Positions 12,214-23,211 of a DNA stretch of 64,000 nucleotides are shown here, in pieces. The notes beneath the pieces are model-generated. The model had not been told where the DNA came from, made no database searches, and was given only the letters and a program-made list of their open reading frames with translations. This DNA is from Rutstroemia sp. NJR-2017a BVV2. Taxonomy: Eukaryota > Ascomycota > Leotiomycetes > Helotiales > Rutstroemiaceae. Location: contig NJPS01000070.1 of assembly GCA_002946415.1 (NCBI GenBank), forward strand, positions 1-64,000. Direction: 5' to 3'. Both the position numbers and the translations under genes were made by a program. Each line of letters begins with the position of its first letter. Position 1 is the stretch's first letter.

Positions 12214-12305
12214 CTACTAGTATTCCAACTATCTACTTCATTACTAGCGTTGAGCATAGCTGCCCAGCTGCCCATAGTTGGCTTATATAAGAATCCCTTC
12301 CTTTC

Positions 12306-12365
12306 TCTTCTCTTCTCTTCTCTTCTCTTCTCTTCTCTTCTCTTCTCTTCTCTTCTCTTCTCTTC
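12306..12365. repeat. TCTTC pentanucleotide microsatellite
   Basis: About 12 uninterrupted TCTTC units, then an imperfect TTTTC unit. Confidence 0.95.
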
Positions 12366-13099
12366 TTTTCTCTTCGTCCTATCTGTACTCAGTGCTTTAA
12401 GCTGATGGTAGGAGATGTAGGGGAAGTATAGAAAACCCCAAGTCTATTGCCATTGCCCGCTGCCTGCTGTCCGCTGTCCACCTATGCTCGTACCTATGCC
12501 CAAGCGGCCAAGCCCAAACACAAGTCTGGTTCGAATCTCATTACAAGCGTGGCACTAAAATGTCTCAAAATTTACGATTATTGTACAAATAATCGACTAT
12601 AGCATACCAGAGATTCCGACTATGCGTTGTGGGAAATTTGCACAATCCAGCTACCATAGGGTGTAGAGCTTTTATACAATTATATAGCTTTTTATAAAGC
12701 CGGATTGACCGCAGATATCCTGATCCGACGGAGCGCAAGTCAACTTCGTAGCAGGGCCCTCCATATATTAGTGGGCAGGTAGGACTGTCAGTCCTCTTTG
12801 ACACTGAACAGCAAAAGGTAACCGGAGTAGATGACAACCAGTTGATGACTTCTTGTATTTCTGTTCTTCTCTGGTGACGAACCTCTATTTCACGACTTCC
12901 AAACGACTCAATATACGAAAAGTCCATCATAGCACCCAATGCTTTCGGAATTCTACCACAAAACCCATGATGACTACACTACTACTGTCCGCGAATTGAT
13001 ATGTTCAGCAAAAGGAGTTCCGTGACTCACAGGAAGGGTGGTATCCATGCAGACCCACGTTTGCGAGCAGCATATGGGCTGTTCCTCATTGTCCAACAG

Positions 13100-15566
13100 G
13101 AGAGAAACAACACTACATACTTGGTCGTTTCAATACCATAGCTCTAAGCTCTTTTATCTGAGCCACAAATGCAGAATCCTCGAGCAAACCAATTCCGACG
13201 GCAACACTATCAAATACGAAGGCGAACTCTATGACAAGTCAGGAAACATCGAAATCGAACGACCAATCCTCGATTTCGAATTGAGTCTGATGTTCAAAAA
13301 CCAGCCACAACTGCCGTGGAGCAGAGCAGAAATGGAAAGGTATACGATGTATCTACCACCGGCAATATCGAGATTCGGAACTTCTGGTCTTCCAGAATCT
13401 TTCTTTCTTCGTTGCTGATGCTTCTAGGCTGCTCAATGGGTAACCATTGACTACCTTCAACCCACCTATAATCCCTCTATATCCTAAGCAGGGGTAGCAT
13501 ATGCCAGACTCAGGTCCGGTACGGCCAATGGGTAGTCAATATCCCCTTCAGTCCACCCAATGGGTACCCATTAGTGATCATATTCCATCCATGGGTGCCC
13601 CAACCCCGTGGGTAGGTTCGCAGCCTAGATGCTTCTGCTACCCGTCCCTTGACGAGTGACGAGGTCGAGATTCGGGTATCGACGATAGGCCTCACACACA
13701 ACGACTATCTTTCCTCCAACGCAAATTCTACCGGCGAAGGATTTGGCAAGCAGTATGCAAGAGCAGCAACTAGAGCACCTGAGGACTCCAGCTTCGGAGA
13801 AAGTCAGCGAGTATATAACTCGCTTGAAGCGCACGCCGAATCTTTGCAAGTCTGAACAATCACACTACCCAAATTCCAACGCACCTTTCATTCTCCGACT
13901 AAAGCATCCTCCTTCTACTCGCCATCCACAACATGGCACTCCGCTCTTTGTGTATGGGCTAAATGAAAAATGTGACTTCTACAACACAACTGCATACGAT
14001 ACCCTCACCCCCAGGCAGATTCTTAAATATCCACACCAACCGCCTTGTCTCAGAATACCACATCAAACTTCCTCCTTTGCGGAAACTTTTCCACTTGTCT
14101 ATCGATATAGCGGCTACAACTAGGGTTCCCATCAACTTCAATGATACAGATAATTGGTTTGACTTCCGCATCGACATTCCCAACCCGGCCGCTACCAGGC
14201 GCTGATGCACCTACGAGTATCTCGCTAGGATACGAATGTCGTGCTTCGCAAGCACAGTTCTATTCTATGGGAGATTGCATTGCAGGACGTGAGCCCGTCA
14301 AAGGCACGGGGTTAACATCGTCGTGTCGATTTACTAATATCCAGGGCGTAGGGATTGCGCAACTATTTGCCAGTGGAAAAACAAAAAAGAAAATATTCCT
14401 CGTCTCAACTCAGGTGGACTTGGCGGAATCGGTTGGTGGATGGGTAGGAAATGGTGCTAAACAAGTTATTTAAATATTCTGCTATCACGGAATGGTGTAA
14501 GAATGATATTTAGATGCGGCGACTGCGCCAGCGAGACGGGTGCACGAAAGTTGCAAGTATTCGAGGTCTGATTTGCAACATGTCAGATATAGAATCTCTC
14601 CAGTCAACTTTTAGAGATATAGAAGGGTCCTTCCCTCCAATAGCTAGCTGTATACAAGCTGAGGTATGTCTCTTACGTTCCTTCAGCACATCTTCTCTAT
14701 TCTAACATCTTGTAGGATTCATTACTGGAAAGCTTCTTTTACGCGGCCTTCCACCTCCCCTTGGAGGCGAAGATTGCGGGCTATCGGAATTTGCAATCTC
14801 CTGCCAACGAACGTCGATTTCTTCATCCTTCTGTCTTCAATCTTAGCAGTTGAGGGCCAAATCAGACAAGCCGGTTATTAAGCAGGGGAGATGTTCTAGG
14901 ATGTACTTGCTTCCTACAGAGTCCAACATGGGTTGAAGTTCGTTTCGTTTGCATAGACCAGACCTCGGTGTCATGACTTCAGTTGGTCACATCGCCGACG
15001 ATGCGTGATGCGTCTGTGGCCAAACGATTCATCTACTCCGACAACTTATTGTCTCTGGGTGCGCATGAACTCTTTATACTTCTGAGTCACTACTGCTAGG
15101 CATCTACACCCACAATTTGCGCAACTGAAAGTCAACTTATGATCGGCGATTCGGGCTTGTGAAGGCGAAACCCGGTCCAACCTCACCAACTCTTCTTACT
15201 CCGCCTTTGTTCAAGTACATGTGTAATCCTTCAAACGACTCTTCGCCAGCCAAGGGTCCCGTATTACCAGCTGCAGAAACCGATTGGACAAGCCTCTTTG
15301 CCAAAGCTAAAAATCATATCGATGCAGGTGCCATCGTTACGAAAGCACTCATCCACAAACTTTCCTCAACTCAGGATGCAATGCGTAATATTGAAGCGCA
15401 AAAGCCAATGCTTTCGTATGGGATTGACTCGATAATAGCTGTTGAGTTGCGCAATTGGTTCGGAAGGGAGTTCAAGGCCATCGTTCCTACCACTGAAATC
15501 ATGCCAGGAGCAACGTTCCTCAGCATTGGGATTCTGGTGGCACAAAGAAGTCTAATGGAAAAGTAG
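13100..15566 (+). pseudogene. Degenerate 3' half of a highly reducing polyketide synthase (ER-KR-ACP)
   Basis: Order and spacing match the C-terminal half of a fungal reducing PKS, but the frame changes repeatedly. Pieces seen: (1) about 13160-13400, GELYDKSGNIEIERPILD and a GTSGLPESFF-like segment, the entry to the enoylreductase; (2) 13640-13850, TSDEVEIRVSTIGLTHNDYL, the ER start; (3) 14400-14470, a glycine-rich GGLGGIG nucleotide motif of the ketoreductase, immediately frameshifted; (4) 14560-14640, CNMSDIESLQ; (5) 14790-14880, NVDFFILLSSI and IRQAGY, the KR active region; (6) 15290-15566, an acyl-carrier domain with LSYGIDSIIAVELRNW carrying the phosphopantetheine Ser. No KS or AT is recognisable upstream. 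An element is inserted at 13425. Product unknown; clearly non-functional. Confidence 0.8.
13425..13627 (+). mobile_element. 203-bp MITE with 8-bp target duplication inside the PKS relic
   Basis: It starts TAGGCTGCTCAATGGGTA and ends TGGGTAGGTTCGCAGCCTA, so the termini are inverted TAGGCTGC. It is flanked on both sides by GATGCTTC (13417-13424 and 13628-13635), a perfect 8-bp duplication as made by hAT-type transposases. The interior has repeated TGGGTA-type blocks in both orientations. It carries no coding capacity. Confidence 0.9.
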
Positions 15567-18373
15567 AAGATGTCTAGGTTTCTCGGGTCTGAGAAGTGGT
15601 TTCGTTGCGCCGAGTAGACTAGATATATCTTTATGATGTCGGTTTCTACTTCTTGCTAGCATGATTGAAATCGCGAATGCGTCGATAGGGCCAAGAATAT
15701 GTAAGAGCTTCGATGATGAAGATTCAGCCAATTGGCATGAAGGTGTATGCGATTGCTCATCGAAGGGAATCGTATTGCTGAGATAGGCGAAGCGCTTTGT
15801 ATGGATGGAGAATCTACATAGTAATGAACTGCACCGTCAACTTTCTTGATCCTCCTAGTGTCTTACCGCGGCCTAGAGAAATCACCATGTATGATTTAAT
15901 TTAGCTCCTGCCTACCACGAAATAGTCGCTCAGATTGTAATAGTTGTTCGCAGATGGACACAGCGCACGAATATTCATCGCGAAACATTTCTCGTCGGCG
16001 GAGAATATGCGCAGCGTCGCTTTATCGTTGAACTTTGACCCCTTCTTGGTCGAGCTATTTGACTCGCGGGCCTCGAGTGACATTCCGGTCTAACCTCTCA
16101 GCAAGAATTCAGACGCAGCACGCCAACACCGTCCAGTTGAATTGAAGTATCGCGCATATCTTCCCATAAGCTCTTTCTCCTCACCGGCTAGCAATCACAT
16201 ATTCCTAAGCGTAAATAGAACTCAAGTTCGATTGGATGTCGCGCAGGATCATTCGTTTTTCCGCTATGAGAATTTGCAACGCAGAGTAGACGTTAGGAGG
16301 AGCTCTCCGGGAAGACAATAGATTCGTTAGAATCGTTGTCCAATCCTCTTGAAAGGGTGATGTCAAATCGTGAATAAGTATGATGCCCAAGTCATACTTG
16401 GTATACCGCCCGAGAATCCCGACGTTGTCGCATGACCTGCGCGTGTTGTGTAATTCGTTCGTCGGCTCCAAACTGTAGAAATTCTCAATTTCCATGACCA
16501 TAGCGCATTCGAATGCTTCATTTCTCAGGAATCGCAATTGGGCGCCGGGAAGTCTGGAAAAGTAATACAACAAACTGATCAATAGCGAGACTCACTATAG
16601 AACATGGTAGAACCACAGCGGCCAGAAACTGGGCATCAATGTTTGGAATCATTTGAATCATTCAACGGCGTTGACCCACCCACGCCATCAAAAACCTGGG
16701 CCTGCCAAGGTGCGCGCCAGACGCTAGCGGCCGCATTACGAATTTCTCTCTCTCAGAAAGTGATGATCCGCTCTTGAACAAACACAACAACAAAACGAAG
16801 AATGACAGCCGGTTCCTGGAGCCGGCTTACATCGACATGTAAAACACAGACATCTCAATGATCTGAGCGACGCGGATACATGCTTGCATGTCTGTGGATA
16901 GCTGTTTCTTGGTCACGATATGTCCTGTCATGATTCTACATCGGAGAAAGGGGAAAGGAAAAAATGTAATGGTAATTCAAATGTCCATGAAGGGGTGGTA
17001 GGTGCAGGCACACGTGAAATTTAGCGCCGGCCAAAGCGTATTTCCGGCCTTGCTAGCCACCAACGGACCAGGATTAGAACGACGGATAAATTGCAAACGT
17101 CATAGACAATAAGAGTCGGACGCAGACTGCACCAAATATGGAAAACATCAGCACAAAACACATGGTCCTGCATAGTAGGTTGTCTATCGAAATCCATTAT
17201 CGAGATCAGAGATTCAGTACGACTGATAGACACAGGGCTAGGTTGACCTCATCGAATGACAAGATGAGAGTGGAGCAGGTTTAGCCGGGGACAGCTCCTG
17301 TGGCAGCAGATTCGGCAAACGCCATTCGTCATCAGGTGGAAGTTTGGAATCTTCATTTCTGTTTTGGTAACTTATCTGATCTCAGGGCATAAACCCGTTG
17401 TGCATACACTGGCGTATCCACTCCTCTTTGCATTGCTGCACACTTGCCCCAGAAAACGCGAGCCTTAAACCAGGAACAAAACTCCGATCCGTGGTCAAGC
17501 TGTCACTGGCTCAGTGGTTCCTCTGTGCCATGGGAGAGTTCTCTCATTGGATATTTACATGCAGAAACTTCATTAAATCAAGGCACCTCTTCCCGTGGGG
17601 GTCTAGGGCACCTGGGGCTCGACGGATGAGCGTGCATTAGCTTCTCCGGTCGTACAGATCGGTGTGAGCTTTTTCTGATGCAATGACGTTCTTCTAAGTA
17701 AACAAACAATACTTGTGGGATTTGGAGGAATAGCGCTATTGATTCACTCACCAGTTTGACGGTTTTGATCGCATTCATCCCAATTATCCCATTCATCGCA
17801 GCCTTGCATGCTTTTACTGTGGAGATGGACTTCTCGAAAGGGCATGATGAGATGATCACACCTTTTCATGTGCTGGCTGCGCTGCCAAATCGGGCATTAC
17901 TGGTGAGATGAGGCGATCTAATTTTCACCGCTGTTGGTAGGAATATCTTATCAGTCTTTTCATCACTACGAGGCCGATCTTGGCTTCCCAATACCGCACG
18001 AAAGTAATACTGGGATCCAATTGCCGATGCATGCAAAGCTGCAGTCTGCCCAGTCGCCCCCAGAATTTGTCATTTCTACCTTGTCGAATTCACTGCGATG
18101 TCATATGTCACACAAGCTCGCCGCGTCTTCCCTCCTGAGAAAAGCTAAGCTGCCGTACCGTGGAACGAATCACAACCATGTATGTCAACCTTGAAGCTTT
18201 CTCCATACTTTCTATTACTTCATGGCTCCACACAAGCTCGAATGTGCTCAAGTCATCAATAAGTTCTAGATTTTTCCCGTGGTAATGGACCACCTGCATG
18301 TGTATATAAGACACCATCCCTTCTAACTTTGGACTTTCATCTCCAGCATCAGCATCAATTCCTAATTTGAACA
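15567..18373. other. Intergenic, no supported gene
   Basis: Several 60-125 codon open frames occur (for example minus strand 16205-16582), but none shows a family motif or usable splice partners. The Rds1-like promoter lies at its right end. Confidence 0.45.
18303..18310 (+). promoter_or_regulatory. TATA box of the Rds1-like gene
   Basis: TATATAAG lies 64 bp upstream of the ATG at 18374, followed by a C/T-rich leader. Confidence 0.55.
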
Positions 18374-19909
18374 ATGTTCTTCAAGACAGGAGTCAGCGCT
18401 GGCTTAGTCGCCGCAGTGGCTGCCATTCCGGCACCACAAGCCGCCACCACCGCCTCACCATCGGCCTCGGCCTCTGGCACATCATGGCCATTCGGCTTCT
18501 ACACCTACAACCAGTCGCCAAGCGTCGACACTGCAGCTGTCGCGTCTGTCACTTCTGTCGCAGGTCTTCCAGCTTCTGAAATCCCAGGAGCCCTCGACCC
18601 AGTCTTCCCACGAGTTAGCAGCGATGTTACCGGTGTCACCAGCCACGGCCCATACACTGGTACCCCAACCACCACCGGAGCCCTTGAGACCGTCGTCTTG
18701 GGTTCTACCATCCCAATGCTGCCACCAAACCCAACCGCAACTTACATTGCCAACGGTCTGCTTCACGACCCTCAGCCAATCCCATATCAGCCAGCTGGTG
18801 GTCTTGGCACCAACGGTACTGAGCCAGTCTACAAGGTCAACTCCGATTTTGACTACCAATCCATTCTTCTTGGCTTATACCAAGAATGGATTGAGCTCGA
18901 CCTCTTCAACGACATTCTTGCCAGATTCTCTGAGGCAGACTTCGAAGCCGCCGGTTTGACCGCCGTCGACCGAGAACTTGTCCGATTCATGGCTCAACAA
19001 GAAACTGGACATGCAACCCTCCTCTCCAGCTTGCTCGGCGGTCCCGGAGGTGCTACTCCTCAATGCACCTACAACTACCCATACGAGACCGTTATGGAGG
19101 CATTCGACTTCAGTCAAAAGCTTACCCGCTTCGGTGAATCCGGAGTTTGGGGTTTCCAAGCTCACTTGGACTCTCGTGAAGTTGCTCAACTCCTCGACCA
19201 ATCTATCGCTACCGAAGCCCGCCAGCAATTGATCTTCCGTCAATTCTCCGGTCTTTTCCCCATGCCAGTTTGGTTCGAGACCGGTATCCCACAATCATGG
19301 GCCTGGACCTTCCTCGCTCCATACATCTCTTCCTGCCCCGCCGACTCCAAGCGTCTCGTCTGGCAAAACTTCCCCCAACTCACCGTCCTAAACCAACCTA
19401 ACATCTTCCGCCGCAACGCCAGCCAAACCGGCACCAACGAGACCGTCGGCTTCGGTCCCATCGCCCCCAGCAACAGCAACCTGACCCAACTCGATACTTG
19501 TGTCGGCAACAACGTCACCGGCTTCGACTGCTCTTCCGCTCTTTCCCACAACCGCTCTATCCCGCTCTCCTACCCCGGACGCAAGGTCTACCTCCAGTGG
19601 GAGAACCCAGGAAAGGCTGTCGGCCCAAATAACTCCTACGTTACCTCCACCACGGCCGGTACCCCCCAATTCGCCATGTGGGTCAGCCAGCTGAACATCA
19701 CCTACTCTCCTCTCCTGAACGTCACCTCCGAGAACGGCGTCAATGCTGCTATGACTATCCAACCTGATGTCTCTACCTACCAGGGCGACCCAGCTGTTAA
19801 CGGGACTATGTTCCTTGCTTTGACTGATACCAACCAGACTTATACTGCGTTCAACTTGTCGATGGTTAACCCACACGTGGCCGCTTTGGCTATGTACCAA
19901 GCTGGATAA
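18374..19909 (+). CDS. Rds1-like secreted ferritin-like domain protein
   Basis: A single exon of 511 aa. It starts with a signal peptide (MFFKTGVSAGLVAAVAAIPA) and an Ala/Ser/Thr-rich linker. A ferritin-like (Ferritin_2, Rds1-type) helical region follows at about 155-300, with EWIELDLFNDILARFSEADF and QQETGHATLL; the latter carries the Glu and His expected of a four-helix metal site. Many N-x-S/T sites lie in the C-terminal third, fitting an exported glycoprotein. The family includes S. pombe Rds1, which responds to nutrient and stress signals; its biochemical activity is not established. Codon use is strongly biased to C-ending codons, suggesting high expression. Confidence 0.88.
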   Translation: MFFKTGVSAGLVAAVAAIPAPQAATTASPSASASGTSWPFGFYTYNQSPSVDTAAVASVTSVAGLPASEIPGALDPVFPRVSSDVTGVTSHGPYTGTPTTTGALETVVLGSTIPMLPPNPTATYIANGLLHDPQPIPYQPAGGLGTNGTEPVYKVNSDFDYQSILLGLYQEWIELDLFNDILARFSEADFEAAGLTAVDRELVRFMAQQETGHATLLSSLLGGPGGATPQCTYNYPYETVMEAFDFSQKLTRFGESGVWGFQAHLDSREVAQLLDQSIATEARQQLIFRQFSGLFPMPVWFETGIPQSWAWTFLAPYISSCPADSKRLVWQNFPQLTVLNQPNIFRRNASQTGTNETVGFGPIAPSNSNLTQLDTCVGNNVTGFDCSSALSHNRSIPLSYPGRKVYLQWENPGKAVGPNNSYVTSTTAGTPQFAMWVSQLNITYSPLLNVTSENGVNAAMTIQPDVSTYQGDPAVNGTMFLALTDTNQTYTAFNLSMVNPHVAALAMYQAG

Positions 19910-20775
19910 ATCATTTATCCTTTGGAGATAGAGATTGGAGGGTGTGTTTGTGTATAGAGAGTGCATGATTGATGAGGCGAGAATTTGTAGTATGAGATGA
20001 GATATGAATTTTTTTGTATAAAAGGGGAATATGAGGATGTGGAAAGATGGATGGATGCATGGAGAATATGGTGGTGGTGGTTAATAATGTAATCTTCAGA
20101 GTATATCACGATCTTGTATCATTATCAATGGAAAAACTTTCTAATAATTTCTTGTCGGTTTTAATGAATGGGAATGTCATTGTGGTTTTGAAATTTGATT
20201 GTTAGGGGTGTAGATGAGGATGAAAAGTGTATAGGAAGGAAATGATGACTTCGGGTTTAGTCGACTGAGGTGCTTGTTTCATCGTCTGGTTTGATGTGAA
20301 AGTTTCATTTATGGTGCATGTGTTATGACTAGTCCCTGTTAAGGTGACATCAATTTGTCTCTTCGATAGGTTACTATGATTTGTGTTAGAAGTCAGAAGT
20401 CAGAAGCCAGAAGTCAGAAGCCAGAAGTCAGAAGTCAGAGATACAAAATTATTCCTGTTTCTCTATGATGATATGCTGTGCGTATTGTTCTATCGGTGGC
20501 GAAAGTTAGATGGCTATTACATGTACAATCAAATGAGAGAGCATATTGGAAGTAATGAACCTTGAGAATCTTTGTTATCCGGTCTACTCGATACTACCCT
20601 CTGTGCTCCGAAATTACTCTCCTTCACAAGTTCCTGACGCGAATGGATAAATTCACGTCGGAAATATATATCCTATAGATGTCTAGCAATCCATATTCCT
20701 TTTTCTCCTAAAAGAGTTATAATATACACACAGCTACTACCCACCTCATCTCCCACCCCTTTACCCCTCCCCCCC
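19910..20775. other. 3' flanks of convergent genes, no gene
   Basis: It lies between the convergent Rds1-like and PNPOx genes. It holds only AT-rich 3' sequence and the AGAAGTC repeat listed separately. Confidence 0.6.
20388..20440. repeat. AGAAGTC/AGAAGCC heptanucleotide tandem repeat
   Basis: Seven consecutive 7-bp units, AGAAGTC with two AGAAGCC variants, plus a partial unit. Confidence 0.92.
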
Positions 20776-21575
20776 TCACGGACTCAACCTCTCAATCTTC
20801 CACTCCCCACCCTCCCCCTTCTCATACACAAACCGATCATGCAACCTACTCTCCCTCCCCTGCCAAAACTCCACCCTCTCCGGCTTCACCCTCAACCCGC
20901 CCCAAAACTCCGGCACCGGAATCCTCTCCTCCCCCTCAAACCTCCTCTCCACCTCCCTCACCCTCTCCTCCAACTGTTCCCTCCCGGTCAGCACCTCACT
21001 CTGCCTACTGGCCCACGCCCCCACCCTACTCCCCCTCGCCCTTACATCATAATACACCTGACTCTCCTGCATACTCAACCTCTCCACCGGCCCCTCGACC
21101 CGCACCTGCCGTTCCAGCTCCCGCCACCAGAACGTTAGGCTGGCGTACGGGTTCGATGCTATGTCGGCGGCTTTGCGCGACGTCCCCCAGTTGCTGTAGA
21201 TTACGAAACCGCTGTGGTCGAGTTCTTTCAGGTATACCATGCGTGCGGAGACGCGCCCGGAGGGGAGCGAGGCGGTCGAGAAACACACGGTTTCGGGTTG
21301 GTGGACGGAGTGGGTTTGTGCGTGCGCGAACCAAGTGTGGAATTGGGTGAAGGGGTTGGGAGAGAGGTCGGAACGGTCGAGAGCGCCTTTGAGGTATTGC
21401 TCGGCGGCGGCGTTGGTTTTGCCGTTGGCGGGGGCGACTGCGAGGGGAGGGATTGGTTAGTTTGGGTTGGATGGAGGGGTAGTGGGAGGGATGGTGGGAT
21501 GGACGGAGGGGTATGGGGAATGGACGAAAACTTACATATTAGTTTGGTTGACTCGGGAGGCGGATGAAGAGCCAT
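20776..21575 (-). CDS. pdx3: Pyridoxamine 5'-phosphate oxidase
   Basis: Model: complement(join(20776..21437,21536..21575)), 233 aa, with one intron GTAAGT..CAG of 98 bp. FMN enzyme that oxidises pyridoxine- or pyridoxamine-5'-phosphate to pyridoxal phosphate, in the cytosol (and possibly mitochondria). Landmarks in order: LIFAP at the N-terminus, PFTQFHTWFAHA, SGRVSARMVYLKELD, ASLTFWWRELERQVRVEGP, WASRQSEVL, then PVPEFWGGLRVKPERVEFWQG and RLHDRF with the C-terminal FMN/PLP contacts. Length fits the fungal family. Start at MALHPPPES matches yeast-like N-termini. An in-frame upstream Met at 21620 would add a basic MRATTRLLFRL leader that might direct to mitochondria. Confidence 0.93.
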
Positions 21576-22108
21576 TTTGAAAGATGTAAGTCGGAAGAGA
21601 AGTCTAGTTGTCGCTCTCATGAATTGTGGTATTTGTATTGGTATGAAGCTGAGTGGTATGATTTTTCGAGTTGTGAAAGAAGCTCATGATGGTTCGATGA
21701 TTCGATGATTCGGAAACTTCCAGCCGCACAGCACCGCACACGGCCGCAATTACCGTGCTGCGCTCTTATCGTGATTTTGTACGATTGCAGGAGACTACGA
21801 CGCGACGTACGATCTTTCGTCATCCTGTCGGTTCACTTCGCATGATCAAGGCTGTTTGCAACGACGACTTTCACGTAACTGCACTGCCATTGATAGAACA
21901 AGACCCAAATCTACCCTTTGGAAGACGAGGACATTGAGCCACTGTTTATCTTACAGCGGATAGCTCGGCCGCTGCTTGAGAAAGCAAGCGGAATCGGCCT
22001 TGCGTCAATCACGTCAGCGATACAGCGGACATCACATCGCATGAAGTTGTACTTTAAAACCTTCATTCAATATACAAGTAGCCGGTGTGTTTTAGCTGTT
22101 CAGCTCGA
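21576..22108. other. PNPOx upstream region, no gene
   Basis: Likely 5' flank of the minus-strand oxidase and 3' flank of the next minus-strand gene; nothing else seen. Confidence 0.5.
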
Positions 22109-22693
22109 TTACGCGATCTCAACCTCAACCCCTTCGCTCTCGAAATCTCCCCTCAAAACTCCATCATCGTCCGATTTCATGTCCGTTCTCTCTCCAACGA
22201 TTACATGCATCCAGCTACCCTTTGCTTTGACCACATATTTCTCTCCCTTATTCAGTACGACTTCTGGAGCCTTCACTTCAATGTTCTTTGAGACCTCGCC
22301 ACCAGCATCAATATGCTCTATGTCCTCCCCGTCGTAGGATCCGGATTCCGGCATCTTCCTATTGAGTTTCAGATTAAGACATGGCGCAAGTTCGCCTGTC
22401 GTTGTTGATTTGAATTCGAACACTCCACTAGGTACAGCTCGTGGATCAAATGGTGTCGACCAGCGAAGGAACGATACTGGCTTGTCGGATGTGTTACGAA
22501 GTGCTACTTTGAGTTTAACCATAGGCGATTGATTTGTTTCGCTCTTTGTGACGACAACGTCCGAGACGGAGACCTCGATTGGGACGGTGCTACTATGATC
22601 TGAAGTCATCTTTGAGTAGGAGACAATTCTGATAGAGCAGCAGAAGAGGAAAATGAGTAAAAGAACAAGTGTTCGAGAGTTGTGAAAAGACAT
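22109..22693 (-). CDS. Stand-alone protein resembling the deuterolysin propeptide
   Basis: Single exon. From MTSDHSSTV (22609) it encodes 166 aa; from MSFHNSRTL (22693) 194 aa. The longer form adds a hydrophobic run (TLVLLLIFLFCCSIRIVSYS) that reads like a signal peptide, but a pyrimidine-rich leader could mimic one, so the start is open. The body is all-beta in character. It parallels the propeptide of the M35 peptidase encoded at 24140: LRNTSDKPVSFLRWSTPFD against VKNVGAEDLNLLKYGTLFD, then DAGGEVSKNIEVKAPEVVL and YVVKAKG against LAAGATFETTINTAEV and YNFFAEG, with similar spacing. It ends without any catalytic domain or HEXXH. The role is inferred, perhaps peptidase binding or inhibition. 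Existence as a gene is well supported by its clean frame. Confidence 0.75.
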   Translation of the reverse strand: MSFHNSRTLVLLLIFLFCCSIRIVSYSKMTSDHSSTVPIEVSVSDVVVTKSETNQSPMVKLKVALRNTSDKPVSFLRWSTPFDPRAVPSGVFEFKSTTTGELAPCLNLKLNRKMPESGSYDGEDIEHIDAGGEVSKNIEVKAPEVVLNKGEKYVVKAKGSWMHVIVGERTDMKSDDDGVLRGDFESEGVEVEIA

Positions 22694-23211
22694 GCGCAGG
22701 AGCCCCTCGACAGAACAACATCGACATTCGAGGGAGACGAGCAATCACAGTCGTTAGACTATTCTCCGAGCAGATCTGGATCATGATCGTGTGCATTGGC
22801 CACTTGGTCAACTGATATGCCGGATAAGGACCTCGTTCCCAAAAGCCAAGACGTTATCCCAAAATGGAAGGTCATGGCTGGAAAGTGGAGAGGACGGCTA
22901 TAACCGCCACACCTTATACAAACAGCACTTTCTTATCGAATACGAACGAAGCCCGAGGTGTTTCAATGGCTAGTTTCTTGTAGTCACTGGTAAGATATTC
23001 CTGTCGATCTTGAATTTGCATCATTCATTGCCGAAATATCACAGGGGCCGGATGGGGCAGGTCCCGTTCCGGATAAAGAGGTTAAATTGAAGCTTCTTGA
23101 CCAAACATTATCTGATTGGCGATAGGAATTTTAGGAGTTATGTTCCTTATTTCATGCATGATGTCCTCAACTTAATTTCCACAGCCATCTTCCTCTTTAT
23201 GCCCAATAGGC
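22694..23211. other. Intergenic, no supported gene
   Basis: Upstream region of the propeptide-like gene. No motif-bearing frame was found. Confidence 0.45.

Noticed and set aside
12565..12939. Minus-strand frame of 124 codons upstream of the PKS relic
   Set aside because: It shows no family resemblance, and I could not link it to KS, AT or DH domains in any frame.
13425..13627. Reading the 203-bp insertion as an intron of the PKS
   Set aside because: It lacks GT..AG at the duplication boundaries and has perfect transposon termini with an 8-bp duplication.
16205..16582. Minus-strand frame of 125 codons
   Set aside because: Composition is plausible but no motif, start context or partner exon was found.
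18482..19966. Several long minus-strand frames opposite the Rds1-like gene
   Set aside because: Shadows caused by strong C-ending codon bias of the real plus-strand gene.
20839..21567. Plus-strand Pro- and Gly-rich frames across the PNPOx gene
   Set aside because: Antisense shadows of a GC-rich coding exon.
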